Assembly (NCBI GenBank): GCA_019913005.1
Contig: JAIOHL010000218.1
Location: 1-33,974 of the forward strand
DNA length: 33,974 bases
DNA from: Anaerolineae bacterium
GTDB taxonomy: Bacteria; Chloroflexota; Anaerolineae; Aggregatilineales; J027
Reading direction: 5' to 3'
Below the pieces are notes generated by a model, which was given only the letters and a program-made list of their open reading frames with translations, ran no database searches and was not told where the DNA came from. Each line of letters starts with the position of its first letter. Within the stretch, counting starts at the first letter, position 1. A program made the translations under genes and the position numbers. This document shows positions 8,320-16,628 of this stretch, piece after piece.

Positions 8320-8377
8320 ATATCCTCCTAATCAACGCTTGCACTTTGTATAAATGAATGCTGCCGAGCGAGATGGA

Positions 8378-8833
8378 TTATTTCGCCAAAGACTCCGCAG
8401 CCCAACTTTCGAGCAAGTCCTTTAGATAGGCAAACTCGGCGCTCATCTCACGCCGGACACTGGCAGCAATCAATGGTTCCGCCAGTTTGGAAAAGCCTTC
8501 CGGTTTCATTTCAATCTTGCAGGTGACTCTGGTACCTTGAAGCTCAGTTCCAAAGAGATATGATGCTTCGACCGCTATAGGACCAGAGGTGGTTTTAAAC
8601 GTAACGATCTCATTAGGTTTGTATACGGTGAACTCGTTACTGGCTTCCAGTTTCCGCCCTAGAAATTTGCGGACGAAGGTAAATTGAGTCCCAATACCTA
8701 GGGGTTCCGCTGTTGTTTTTCGCACTTCGATCAGTCCAGTTTGCCATTCAGGGGCATTGGTAAGGTCGCTCACATAGGCAAAGACTTCCTCAATAGGTCG
8801 ATTGATGACAATGCTGTCCTCGACGTTAATCAT
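8378..8833 (-). CDS. SRPBCC-family protein (second of two)
   Basis: A 151-residue START/Bet v1-like protein that opens MINVEDSIVINRPIEEVFAY, followed by PEWQTGLIEV, a strand-rich centre and a C-terminal helix ending SWAAESLAK. It parallels the SRPBCC protein at 3135-3596, so the operon begins and nearly ends with the same fold. The frame is open to 8920 with 29 more codons, but the conserved family start and a GGAGAAG ribosome site six bases upstream favour 8833. It is probably the first gene of the minus-strand run, 58 bases ahead of the ScyD-like gene. Such proteins bind lipids or hydrophobic ligands; the ligand here is unknown. Confidence 0.82.
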   Translation of the reverse strand: MINVEDSIVINRPIEEVFAYVSDLTNAPEWQTGLIEVRKTTAEPLGIGTQFTFVRKFLGRKLEASNEFTVYKPNEIVTFKTTSGPIAVEASYLFGTELQGTRVTCKIEMKPEGFSKLAEPLIAASVRREMSAEFAYLKDLLESWAAESLAK

Positions 8834-9051
8834 TTGGACTTCTCCATTTAACAATGGTGGAGGCTGTTTGGAACGTAATGACTCTGATGTCATGCAAAGT
8901 CCACGTCCATCAAACAACATATCTTTTGTTTTCCTTTATCTAGCCTATAGGAGAAGGTGCCCTAGTGTCATGAGCAGAGGTCACGTTCTGGGCAGGAATT
9001 ATGCCTAGACAGGTCGGGAACATATCCTGACTGAGGTGGGTACTGAATAAC

Positions 9052-9076
9052 CGGTAGTGGTGACAAATTAACTGAT
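9052..9076 (+). repeat. IS1 left terminal inverted repeat
   Basis: The 25-bp end begins CGGTAGTGGTGAC and matches the reverse complement of 9844-9868 except for one base (A here, G there) at the fourteenth position. Confidence 0.88.
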
Positions 9077-9129
9077 GAGGGATAAAAAGTTGCCTATAGC
9101 AAAGCGTGCAAGCAGCTAGAGGCAACTCA

Positions 9130-9852
9130 ATGATCCAAGAAAGTATAACGCATCACTGTGCCAGATGTGGCAGCGAAGACTTGGTACGAAATGGGCATGA
9201 CTACAAAGCGGCACAAAAATACCATTGTAAGGCATGTGGACGCTATGGAACCCTCAAGGCTCAAACGGGCTATCCGATCTCGCTCCAGCAACAAGTCCAA
9301 CGCGCGGTACTGGAGCGCATGAGTTTGCGAGGGATTGAACGAGTCTTTGGCCTTTCGCGGCGCACGGTGGCGCGGTGGATTGTCCGGTGGGGGCAAGCCT
9401 TAGCCCCTTTGGCAACAACCCTCGTGCCTGCCCAAAGTGCGGAGGTCTTGGAATTGGATGAGGTCTGGTCATTTGTGGGCAAGAAAGACGAGGATTGGTG
9501 GTTATGGGTCGCTCTGTGTCGCCGCACCCGGCAGATTGTCGCTTATTATTGGGGTAAACGCACGTGGGCCAGTTGGGTGCATCTGTGGCAACGCCTTCCC
9601 ACCGATTATGCGTGGCAGGCGTCGGTGAGCGATTTTTGGGATGCCTATGCCCTTGTTTTTGATGCCCAGCGCCATCGCTGTGTCGGCAAGGCAACCGGCG
9701 AAACGGCCCATGTCGAACGTTGGTTTAATACCTTACGCCAACGCCTGTCCCGTCTCACCCGCAAGACGCTCGCCTTCTCCAAATCCAAAACCTATCTCGA
9801 ATGGGTTACGGCCCTTTTCATTCATGACTATAATCGAACATGTATCAGTTAA
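9130..9852 (+). CDS. IS1-family transposase (single ORF)
   Basis: A 240-residue DDE transposase of the single-frame IS1 type, equivalent to InsA plus InsB. The N-terminal zinc finger has C10, C13, C33 and C36. A helix-turn-helix follows (RGIERVFGLSRRTVARWI). The catalytic region begins at LDEVWSFVG (D110) and has a second acidic site in SDFWDAY. The glutamate lies in ETAHVERWFNTLRQR (about E196), the typical IS1 ending. The ATG at 9130 has AGAGG about nine bases upstream; the frame is open to an ATG at 9106, which adds eight residues without a ribosome site. The stop lies just inside the right inverted repeat. All key residues appear intact, so the enzyme could be active. Confidence 0.92.
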   Translation: MIQESITHHCARCGSEDLVRNGHDYKAAQKYHCKACGRYGTLKAQTGYPISLQQQVQRAVLERMSLRGIERVFGLSRRTVARWIVRWGQALAPLATTLVPAQSAEVLELDEVWSFVGKKDEDWWLWVALCRRTRQIVAYYWGKRTWASWVHLWQRLPTDYAWQASVSDFWDAYALVFDAQRHRCVGKATGETAHVERWFNTLRQRLSRLTRKTLAFSKSKTYLEWVTALFIHDYNRTCIS

Positions 9853-9868
9853 TCTGTCACCACTACCG
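9844..9868 (-). repeat. IS1 right terminal inverted repeat
   Basis: Mirror image of the 25-bp left end with one mismatch. The transposase stop codon lies within it. Confidence 0.88.
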
Positions 9869-10042
9869 TTTTTATAGGGGGTTTTTCAGCCCGTAAGGCT
9901 AACAAGTTTCCGAAACTCTTGTCTATGGCTTTCTTTAATTGTCGGCCCGTTTTTATTCTCGTTATTGGCTTTCCCGTGTAATCCAATTATGCCACGCTAT
10001 TTGGGCGTCTCTCACAAAGAGAATGAGCACCTTCTAAAACTA

Positions 10043-11521
10043 TCAAGTCAAGGGCCGCATATGGTCGACTAATTCGCTTACTCCAACGGTAGCAATGCCA
10101 GACATGGTATCTGACATGGCATAGGGAATAACTAACTCGTTGTTGTGAATTAGCGACCCACAGGAATAAACGACATTAGGAACATATCCCTCGCGCTCTT
10201 CCTCATGCGGTGCTAGCAAGGGTTCTTCTAGTCGGGCGATGATTTTTGTCGGATCTTTAAGGTCAAGCAGCATCGCCCCAATGCAATATTGGCGCATAGG
10301 GCCGACCCCATGAGTGAGTACAAGCCAGCCGTCATTAGTTTCCAAAGGCGAACCGCAATTGCCAATTTGGATAAATTCCCAAGTTTGTTGCGGCTCTTGG
10401 ATGATTTCGGACTCCTGCCAGAAATGAATATTATCTGAGAACATAATGCGATTGTTTTCACCATCTTGCCGTGAAAGCATGACATAGCGATCATCAATTT
10501 TACGCGGGAATAGAGCCATCCCCTTGTTTTGTACCGCTTTGCCATTGAGAGTCAAAATATTAAATTGAATAAAGTCTTTTGTTTCGATCAACTGCGGCAG
10601 AATAGACACACCGTTATATGCCGTATAACTTGCATAATAGGTAAACTGACCATCATCATTGAAAAATTGTACAAAGCGGGCATCTTCAATCCCGCGGCTT
10701 TCGTTTTTCGAAACCGGAAAGATCACCCGTTCAGAGACCAAGCCAGTGTGCTCGAAATTCAACTGGTAATTGGAATTCGCCAGCCAGAATATCATCTCAA
10801 AAGTTTCGTTTTGACATGCTACAGGAAAAACAGGGTTGATGTGAAGGGCTTCGATTTCCTTCTTTAAGCGATAATACGAAAAGTTTTCCGGCAACCGGGT
10901 AATTAAGTAAGCCGTTACCTCATTGCTGGCGGCCATTTCGTTGAGTTTGAGTCGGAAGAGGTGACGATCATAAACTGGGGCTAAATGTGTATCTGGGGCT
11001 ACGACATAATCGCTAATCGGGTCGAAAATAAACATGTTTTGCGCATCAATCACGCCGCTGCGAAATACAATTGAGGAAATATGGCCTTCACCAGTTGCAC
11101 GGAGACTCATGATAAAGCGTACGCTCCCTTTGTCCAGTTGGCTTTGATCAGGATGGGGAACAATAGAAGGATTAAAAAGTGCGGCTGATTCAATGGAGTA
11201 TTCCATTGTGAAATAAGCGCCAATGAGGGTTCTTTGGGTCTCGTTGAGCGTAATATCGTTAGGAATATAATCTTTTGCTTCATTCAGGTGACGCTCAAAA
11301 ACACGCCCAATGTCTTTGTGGCGATTAGAAAAATCAAGGAGAATTCGCGCCAGTAGCTCTTTGGCTTCCGTGTCTGGCAAGTCCACGATACGCTGAATGA
11401 TTTTGGTAATGCGTTGTGGATTGTTGGGCATATGAAGCCGTGTAATAACACGCGATGGGTCGCGCAGAAGTTGTTCACTTTTGCGTTGGATATTCGGAAA
11501 GGATCGAGTCTGGGAGGGCAT
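10043..11521 (-). CDS. GH130-family glycoside phosphorylase/hydrolase
   Basis: A 492-residue protein whose C-terminal two thirds match the five-bladed propeller of family GH130. The GIEDAR motif near residue 280 carries the presumed general-acid Asp. Further family features are FTYYASYTAY, an NGWLVLTHGVG-like loop and the terminal YVPNVVYSCGSL with IPYAMSDTMSGIATV. The N-terminal 150 residues form a helical extension. GH130 enzymes phosphorolyse or hydrolyse mannosides (beta-1,4 or beta-1,2 linked); the exact substrate cannot be assigned here. It is the second gene after a GT4 glycosyltransferase (33-base gap) and almost surely co-transcribed, so it probably acts on the glycan that enzyme makes. 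An AAGGA site lies about 11 bases before the ATG. Confidence 0.85.
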   Translation of the reverse strand: MPSQTRSFPNIQRKSEQLLRDPSRVITRLHMPNNPQRITKIIQRIVDLPDTEAKELLARILLDFSNRHKDIGRVFERHLNEAKDYIPNDITLNETQRTLIGAYFTMEYSIESAALFNPSIVPHPDQSQLDKGSVRFIMSLRATGEGHISSIVFRSGVIDAQNMFIFDPISDYVVAPDTHLAPVYDRHLFRLKLNEMAASNEVTAYLITRLPENFSYYRLKKEIEALHINPVFPVACQNETFEMIFWLANSNYQLNFEHTGLVSERVIFPVSKNESRGIEDARFVQFFNDDGQFTYYASYTAYNGVSILPQLIETKDFIQFNILTLNGKAVQNKGMALFPRKIDDRYVMLSRQDGENNRIMFSDNIHFWQESEIIQEPQQTWEFIQIGNCGSPLETNDGWLVLTHGVGPMRQYCIGAMLLDLKDPTKIIARLEEPLLAPHEEEREGYVPNVVYSCGSLIHNNELVIPYAMSDTMSGIATVGVSELVDHMRPLT

Positions 11522-11554
11522 AAGCTAGAATTCCTTTTCTGTGGTTCCACTTGG

Positions 11555-13837
11555 CTAATTGCTTGATTGAAGCGTATTCTCCGCAAGGCGCAGTTCTAAC
11601 CAAGCTTGCAAAAAGGCTAGTGTAGACTCGGCTCCTTGATTCTCGTTCACACGGTCAGGATGGAGTCCATCACGGCAGCCACCTGTCGAGGCATCATAAA
11701 CAGGGAGTTTCAAGTCGTTACGTCCAAGAAACCACTCGAAAGCCCGCTGCGCTTCTCGGTTCCAGCATGGGTCTCCTGTGATACGGTAGGCTTCTAAACA
11801 GGCTGAGATCATACTTTGTGATTCAATAGGCTGCTGATCGAAACGCGCTTGCTCCGCACCTTGCTTATAGAATCCATTTGATCCGATAGGAATAAAATGC
11901 TCGCCAACTTTTTTTGATTGCTGTAGATCAGCCAGCCAACTGAGTGATTTTAACCCGACTGTAGTCATCATTTCGTTGGGTATTCCCTGACCACAGATAA
12001 GCATGGCCTGTGGCAGAACCGCGTTGCAATAGGTTAGCTTGTCTTCATACCAGCACCATGTATCGGAGGCATTGTGTTCATACAAGGCCAGCAAACGCCC
12101 TGCCAATTCATCGCGCATATGACGAATGAGGCTATCTCCTTGAAACCGCCGTAGATACTCATGAATGCCGATCAGAGTAAAAGCCCATGCACGCGGGCTG
12201 GTGGATGTGAGTACAGTAGGTAATGCCTGTTCAAACAGCCAGCTTGCGATGTTGGTTAGTCCGGGTATGTTAGAGCGCCCGATCACCATTCCCAGCGACC
12301 ACACGGCACGACCATGACTATCTTCCGAGCCACTTTTTTCTAACCAATTGCGCTGATAATCCATAAAGTTACGAAAGCTTTTGGTCTCACTATTGAAGGC
12401 ATAGGCGATGAAGGCGAGGTAACGGGTCGCAAAAGCGAAGGATTGTTCGTTGTCTAGCTCCAACTCTGTTAAATAGGTACTCACGATTAAGGCTCGGGCA
12501 TTGTCATCGATGCTGTAACCCTCGCGATAGTTCGGTATCGTGAAGCGGGCGTGCTGTAATATACCCGTATCGTCTGTCATGTGATGCAGATGATCGAGTT
12601 TTAGAGGAGGGAGTTCTCCGGGGCGCTTATCCAGTGGCTTGACCGCAAATGGCGAGGCAATAAAGTTGCGACGCTCTGTACGGGCGCGTTCAAAACTCTC
12701 CATATAGCGACTTGCTACTTGAGACCAGATCATGGCTCGCCCGAACAAATAGGCTTGCTTACGCATCGCATGACGCTTCGATTCGTTATCTAACAAGTGG
12801 ATTACCTGCCCTGCTAATGCCACCGGATCATGGAAGGGAATCAAGACGCCGCGTTCGTCGGCAAGCATTTCCTCCGCATACCAATAAGGAGTTGAAATGA
12901 CGGCTTTACCTGCCCCCAATGTATAGGCCAGCGTTCCTGAGGTGATCTGGGCGGCGTTATGATAGGGTGTGATATAAATGTCCGTTGCACCAATAAACTC
13001 CTTGAGTTCTTCTAAAGTGACAAAACGGTTATAAAAGATCACATGGCTTTCTACACCCTTATCACGTGCCAGACGCTGCAAAGATAGACGATATGTTTCA
13101 CCTTCCTGTCGTATTACATGTGGATGGGTTGCGCCCAGAATCAGATACATGACATTCGGATAGTGTTCGACAATCTGTGGAAGGGCCGTAATAACATCCT
13201 CAAGACCTTTGCTAGAGGACAGCAAGCCAAAACTCAATAGAACCATTTTCCCGTCCACGCCAAACACATCTTTGTGAAAGCTGGGGTCTACAAAAGGGAC
13301 ATCCGGAATACCATGTGGGATCATATCAATCTTCTCCGGCAATACCCCATAGATTTCCTGCAAAAAATCCACGCCGCGCTTGCTCATAACCACGACACGA
13401 TCTGACAGGGCAGCGATTTCTACCAAGACCCGCCGTTGATCTGGGTTTGGATTCTGTAGAATGGTGTGAAAAGTGGTAACAACTGGCATACGGAGTTCAC
13501 GTAAGAGAGTTAGGATGTGGCTACCTGCTGACCCACCGAAAATGCCATACTCGTGTTGAAGACACACCAGATCAACATTGTTGGTATTGAGAAAATCGGC
13601 GGCGCGGCGATAGGAGTCAATATCTTTCTCCGTTAGTTCAAAACGAACACGCGGCGGATAGGTGTAGCCTGCCTCCGTGTCATTGACGGGCAAAGCAATA
13701 CACGTTGTTTTGTCATAACCCGCTGCGATAGCCTCGCACAAATCAGTTGTGAAGGTGGCAATCCCACATTGACGTGGTAAATAGTTACCAATAAATCCAA
13801 TACGGTTAATGGCTGTATTGGTCATGTTATGTTCCAT
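11555..13837 (-). CDS. GT4 glycosyltransferase fused to (alpha/alpha)-type domain
   Basis: A 760-residue two-part protein. Residues 1 to about 390 are a GT-B glycosyltransferase of the GT4 type. The first domain opens IGFIGNYLPRQCGIATFTTD and has QHEYGIFGG. The second contains IPHGIPDV, LLSFGLLSSSKGLEDVITAL and the donor-binding stretch ITPYHNAAQITSGTLAYTLG. Residues from about 410 to 750 form a helical domain with motifs typical of (alpha/alpha)6 toroids (REGYSIDDNARALI, SEDSHGRAVWSLG, WCWYEDKLTYCNAVLPQAM). Whether it is a hydrolase/phosphorylase or a scaffold is unknown. The ATG at 13837 follows AAGGGG by nine bases. Its partner is the downstream GH130 gene; together they suggest synthesis and turnover of a mannose-containing glycan. 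Confidence 0.85.
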   Translation of the reverse strand: MEHNMTNTAINRIGFIGNYLPRQCGIATFTTDLCEAIAAGYDKTTCIALPVNDTEAGYTYPPRVRFELTEKDIDSYRRAADFLNTNNVDLVCLQHEYGIFGGSAGSHILTLLRELRMPVVTTFHTILQNPNPDQRRVLVEIAALSDRVVVMSKRGVDFLQEIYGVLPEKIDMIPHGIPDVPFVDPSFHKDVFGVDGKMVLLSFGLLSSSKGLEDVITALPQIVEHYPNVMYLILGATHPHVIRQEGETYRLSLQRLARDKGVESHVIFYNRFVTLEELKEFIGATDIYITPYHNAAQITSGTLAYTLGAGKAVISTPYWYAEEMLADERGVLIPFHDPVALAGQVIHLLDNESKRHAMRKQAYLFGRAMIWSQVASRYMESFERARTERRNFIASPFAVKPLDKRPGELPPLKLDHLHHMTDDTGILQHARFTIPNYREGYSIDDNARALIVSTYLTELELDNEQSFAFATRYLAFIAYAFNSETKSFRNFMDYQRNWLEKSGSEDSHGRAVWSLGMVIGRSNIPGLTNIASWLFEQALPTVLTSTSPRAWAFTLIGIHEYLRRFQGDSLIRHMRDELAGRLLALYEHNASDTWCWYEDKLTYCNAVLPQAMLICGQGIPNEMMTTVGLKSLSWLADLQQSKKVGEHFIPIGSNGFYKQGAEQARFDQQPIESQSMISACLEAYRITGDPCWNREAQRAFEWFLGRNDLKLPVYDASTGGCRDGLHPDRVNENQGAESTLAFLQAWLELRLAENTLQSSN

Positions 13838-13955
13838 ATAAAATCACCCCTTCCGGAGATTTCGTGTAAGCCTGTTATTTAATACTTTGCTAAAACCAGT
13901 CATCGGATTGGGTTCTGAGATATTTTTCTATCATTAAAACTATCTCGAATTCCAC

Positions 13956-14297
13956 TCAGGCCAGAACACGGTTGCTCGTGTCCAATTCATCGAGCCAAAT
14001 ATGGGGTACTTTGCCGCCCTCATTGTCCCAAGTGCATAATTGGTCGTGGATCGTTTTCCTCTGTTTGACCGCAAAAAGACATTCAAGTAAATCACGCCAT
14101 TTGCTCAAGATACCCTGTGTCGAGGTGACTTCTTCGACAAATTCGTCGTCGAAGGGTGGAACGCGCTGGAACTCTTCTTGCAACGCCAAAATACTATGCA
14201 GCAGTTGTAGTAGTTCGGTTTCAGATAACTGCTGAAGGGTCGAAACAGGGTGCATTTTTTCAGCTAGCCCATTTTCTCGTCTAGATCGCTTTGTCAC
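13956..14297 (-). CDS. Small hypothetical protein
   Basis: A 113-residue soluble, acidic protein of unknown function. It has a leucine-rich helical stretch (LQQLSETELLQLLHSILAL) followed by FDDEFVEEV and a tryptophan-containing C-terminus. I choose a GTG start at 14297, because an AAAGGAA ribosome site lies about seven bases upstream. The alternative ATG at 14336 lies inside a terminator-like hairpin of the preceding gene. Nothing identifies a family. It stands alone between the sugar cassette and the stress-gene set, on the same strand as both. Confidence 0.55.
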   Translation of the reverse strand: MTKRSRRENGLAEKMHPVSTLQQLSETELLQLLHSILALQEEFQRVPPFDDEFVEEVTSTQGILSKWRDLLECLFAVKQRKTIHDQLCTWDNEGGKVPHIWLDELDTSNRVLA

Positions 14298-14318
14298 GGT
14301 GTTCCTTTCGTGAAAACA

Positions 14319-14338
14319 GAGTGGCCTGTTCGCCACTC
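14319..14338 (-). terminator. Candidate hairpin terminator after YtxH-like gene
   Basis: A perfect 7-bp stem (GAGTGGC/GCCACTC) with a six-base loop begins 22 bases past the stop of the YtxH-like gene and is followed on the minus strand by TGTTTTC. The U-tract is short, so termination may be partial. Confidence 0.5.
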
Positions 14339-14360
14339 CTGCACGGCTGCAAAATCAGGC

Positions 14361-14660
14361 TTAGCGCAATTCGTCTACTTTGTCTTCCACTTTTTTGCGC
14401 AATTCCACCAGTTCTTTCTCAATGCGTTTCAGCGTTGGGTCCACCATTTCATGGCCTTTACTGACACTTTGTTCAAGGCCATGTTCAAGGCTGCTCGCCA
14501 ATTCGTCCCGCGTTTTCTGACCGGAGGTTGGGGCGAAGATCAGCCCCGCAACTGCACCGAGACCCGCCCCAATACTAAATGCAAGCACTACGAGAGCCGT
14601 ATTTTTACGTGCTGCCCGTACTTCAGCTTTGTGACTGTAATAGGTTCGATTGTTGTCCAT
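14361..14660 (-). CDS. YtxH-domain membrane protein
   Basis: A 99-residue protein with one membrane segment (about 20-42: ALVVLAFSIGAGLGAVAGL), directly followed by the YtxH signature IFAPTSGQKTRDEL and a long charged helix ending in a heptad-like KKVEDKVDELR. YtxH proteins are small stress-associated membrane proteins of unresolved function. The frame is open further upstream to 14786, but that part overlaps the cupin gene, and the ATG at 14660 gives the usual family length. The ribosome site is weak (GCGAG). It lies 64 bases after the cupin gene, in a run of small stress genes. Confidence 0.8.
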   Translation of the reverse strand: MDNNRTYYSHKAEVRAARKNTALVVLAFSIGAGLGAVAGLIFAPTSGQKTRDELASSLEHGLEQSVSKGHEMVDPTLKRIEKELVELRKKVEDKVDELR

Positions 14661-14724
14661 TGTGTAAATCTCGCTTTCTGATTGGCACAAATAAAAGGGC
14701 AAACTGTTTGAATCTTGCTTTTGA

Positions 14725-15051
14725 TTAGCCGGGAATGGCTGGGACTGGTACGGCTTGTAGGAATCCAAGAAAAACCAACTCCTCATCTAGGGCACGCACG
14801 GTATGCGGTTCATTTGGCTCAAAAGTGAGGAGTGTATTGGGTCCAAATTCTTGCTCCGGCTCATTATGGGAACCGAACATGCCGCGTCCTTTTAATATCA
14901 CCACATAAAGGGGTGAGTGCGGCGCACGATGGCTCTGACCGGGTTTGAGCATCCAGCGCAAGATACGTCCTTCTTTGTCAACCAAAAGTGGTTGAGCTAA
15001 GGGGTCTGACTCATGAAATTCAAGTTGTTCTAGTAGGTGATTAACCTTCAT
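14725..15051 (-). CDS. Small cupin-fold protein
   Basis: A 108-residue single-domain cupin. A first half with PGQSHRAPHSPLYVVILKG gives the metal-binding histidines and the G-rich turn. The second half has FGPNTLLTFEPNEPHTVRAL with the final histidine. Small cupins like this often act as sugar-binding or regulatory proteins, sometimes as isomerases; no substrate can be inferred. The ribosome site is poor, so the start at 15051 is chosen mainly because it gives a standard length. It is followed by the YtxH-like gene. Confidence 0.8.
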   Translation of the reverse strand: MKVNHLLEQLEFHESDPLAQPLLVDKEGRILRWMLKPGQSHRAPHSPLYVVILKGRGMFGSHNEPEQEFGPNTLLTFEPNEPHTVRALDEELVFLGFLQAVPVPAIPG

Positions 15052-15093
15052 ACGAACACACGCTTTCTTTATTCATTCTGTCGCAAACTGTGC

Positions 15094-15474
15094 CTACACC
15101 TTTAGGTTGGCAGCCCACGCATCAATTTGTTTGTCGGCCTCTTTCTTGGCGATGCTGTAGCGCTTTTGAAGTAAACTCGCCAAGGCCTTACGATTGCCAT
15201 CGATTTGGGCAAGTTCATCATCGGTCAATTGACCCCATCGTTTTTTGGCTTCGCCGCTGAATTGTCTCCATTCGCCAGAGATGTGTTCCCATTTGTTTTT
15301 CATAGTCATTTCCCTTGATTCATTAATTGAACTTTGTGTGGCAGATACCGTTAATTGTCGTCTTCGACCCGTCTGATATACGAGTAACCCCGATAAGATC
15401 AACAGGAAGACTGGCAACCCAATGCGTAACATGAAGAGCCCTATTGTGGTTAAGATTGTTCCGCTGTCTGACAT
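15094..15474 (-). CDS. CsbD-family protein with N-terminal membrane segment
   Basis: This 126-residue frame joins two parts. Residues 1-40 are a membrane segment of the kind found in separate short Chloroflexota proteins (TTIGLFMLRIGLPVFLLIL). Residues 58-126 are a complete CsbD domain (MKNKWEHISGEWRQFSGEAK, then GQLTDDELAQIDGNR). CsbD proteins are general-stress proteins and normally stand alone at about 65 residues. The upstream ATG at 15474 has a GGAG site seven bases away. The internal ATG at 15303 has an AAGGG site seven bases away. Either one fused protein or two products from one frame is possible. The linker between the parts (residues 41-57) looks like former intergenic sequence. Confidence 0.75.
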   Translation of the reverse strand: MSDSGTILTTIGLFMLRIGLPVFLLILSGLLVYQTGRRRQLTVSATQSSINESREMTMKNKWEHISGEWRQFSGEAKKRWGQLTDDELAQIDGNRKALASLLQKRYSIAKKEADKQIDAWAANLKV

Positions 15475-15620
15475 TTCACATCTCCATTAAGGGCGTTTAG
15501 CCTTTCACGTACATCCGTGCCATTTTGTAGTGGCACTATTAGAATGACTGCCCCACTCAAAATTGGGTTTTGCAGCATGGTGATTGACCAGTGCGATGCC
15601 ATGTTTTTTCTCAATATCGG

Positions 15621-15869
15621 TTAGGGTTGGCCTGTAGCACCCAAACGTCGGTAGTGGTTGCTGATCTCTTCCATGTCTGCCCAGACAATTTTGCCGATCA
15701 CCATAAGATCGTCAGTTGGGGCATTGAATTTTAGGTCATGTGCTCCATATTCCAGTTCGACCTCAAGCCCTCGCCGAAATTGTTCGACTGTGATTTTTGC
15801 CCAGTCCACCCCGAGTCGCGTTCCTACTGAACCTGCTTCCTCAAGGGAGATTTGTCGTTGCTTGCCCAT
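15621..15869 (-). CDS. DUF5661-family small protein
   Basis: An 82-residue soluble protein that matches the DUF5661 pattern: an SLEEAGSVGTRLGVDW start, then FRRGLEVELEYGAHD, and a final helix MEEISNHYRRL. The function is unknown; the family is common in small stress-gene neighbourhoods. A GAGG ribosome site lies about eight bases upstream of the ATG, and the gene begins 17 bases after the release-factor-like gene, so the two are probably co-transcribed. Confidence 0.75.
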   Translation of the reverse strand: MGKQRQISLEEAGSVGTRLGVDWAKITVEQFRRGLEVELEYGAHDLKFNAPTDDLMVIGKIVWADMEEISNHYRRLGATGQP

Positions 15870-15886
15870 ATGAGCCTCTTGTTTTT

Positions 15887-16309
15887 CTACTTCTGTTGGG
15901 CTGTTCCACCTGAACTGTGTGGCGATTCCCGAAAGTATTGGCGAACTTTCCTTTTGATTTGCCCATCCGTCATTTTGCCTGTTGTTTCGAGACTGACAAT
16001 AGTGCCACCTTGTTCTTGAACCGCTAAATATTTTTGAAGTTCACCCTTTGCCTCGCTGGGGCCAAAGATGAGAACCGCATCCGAGTCGCTTAGACATGCG
16101 GCGACATCCTTATAGTATTTGCTGAGATCATCATCCAAACGACGATCTTCCTTATAGCGTCGGTCTTCATGCGAGTCGTCTTGCAAGGCTGACTCTTGGA
16201 CATGTTCTTCGACACCAGAAGTAATCCGTTTTAGCTGTTCCTTTTTATCGGTAAGAATCACAATGGTGGCCTGTTTGTGGTCAATCCACAAACCCACTTC
16301 TTTTTTCAT
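15887..16309 (-). CDS. Release-factor-like (baeRF/host-attachment type) protein
   Basis: A 140-residue protein that opens VGLWIDHKQATIVIL and has an alpha/beta C-terminal half: a predicted strand AVLIFGPSEAKGEL, then GGTIVSLETTGKMTDGQIKRKV. This resembles the C-terminal, eRF1 domain-3-like module of bacterial release-factor-like proteins, often annotated as translational machinery or host-attachment proteins. The middle (about 35-70) is highly charged and likely disordered. There is no GGQ motif, so peptide release is not expected. The start has AGGAG seven bases upstream. Family assignment is moderate; a hypothetical protein is the cautious reading. Confidence 0.6.
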   Translation of the reverse strand: MKKEVGLWIDHKQATIVILTDKKEQLKRITSGVEEHVQESALQDDSHEDRRYKEDRRLDDDLSKYYKDVAACLSDSDAVLIFGPSEAKGELQKYLAVQEQGGTIVSLETTGKMTDGQIKRKVRQYFRESPHSSGGTAQQK

Positions 16310-16628
16310 CTATTGCTCCTGCGCAAGCCAATTTCAGACTATTGCGCGATATATCCACCGGTCCACCAGATACGCGCTTCCGGTAACGAACGATGCACCT
16401 TCTGAACACAGTCACAGCACTAAATCACCGACTCCTTAAGGCTTGCACACCGGAACTTGCACCAGTTACCATTGCGATCTTTCTACGAATCCATTCATTA
16501 ATCGCCTTGTATTGAATTCATTGCACGTTTTTAGGCTTTCATCAGTTATTCTGAGCAGGCCGATCCGGTTATTTTTCCCGGAATCGACACCGAGGTTATT
16601 TTCTCATTTATCGTTGCTCTAATATCGC
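16310..16628. other. 319-bp gap without a gene
   Basis: No plausible coding frame was seen on either strand. On the minus strand, after the SPFH gene, a GATtCCGG...CCGGATC hairpin with one bulged base lies near 16563-16586 but has no U-tract. The promoter for the release-factor-like gene should lie in the part near 16310-16400; no convincing boxes were found. Confidence 0.5.

Larger units (their letters stand above)
9052..9868 (+). mobile_element. Complete IS1-family insertion sequence
   Basis: An 817-bp element bounded by 25-bp terminal inverted repeats with one mismatch and carrying one full-length IS1-type transposase in the same orientation. The outermost matching base pair is at 9052 and 9868. 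IS1 elements usually leave an 8-9 bp target duplication. Comparing the left flank (TACTGAATAAC) with the right flank (TTTTATAGGG) shows none, so the copy may be old, or its flanks may have been rearranged. It separates the redox/two-component operon from the sugar cassette. Confidence 0.88.

Noticed and set aside
15517-15536. Hairpin GTGCCA/TGGCAC as a terminator
   Set aside because: The stem is only six base pairs, the loop is eight bases and no U-tract follows on either strand. It may be chance or part of a leader.
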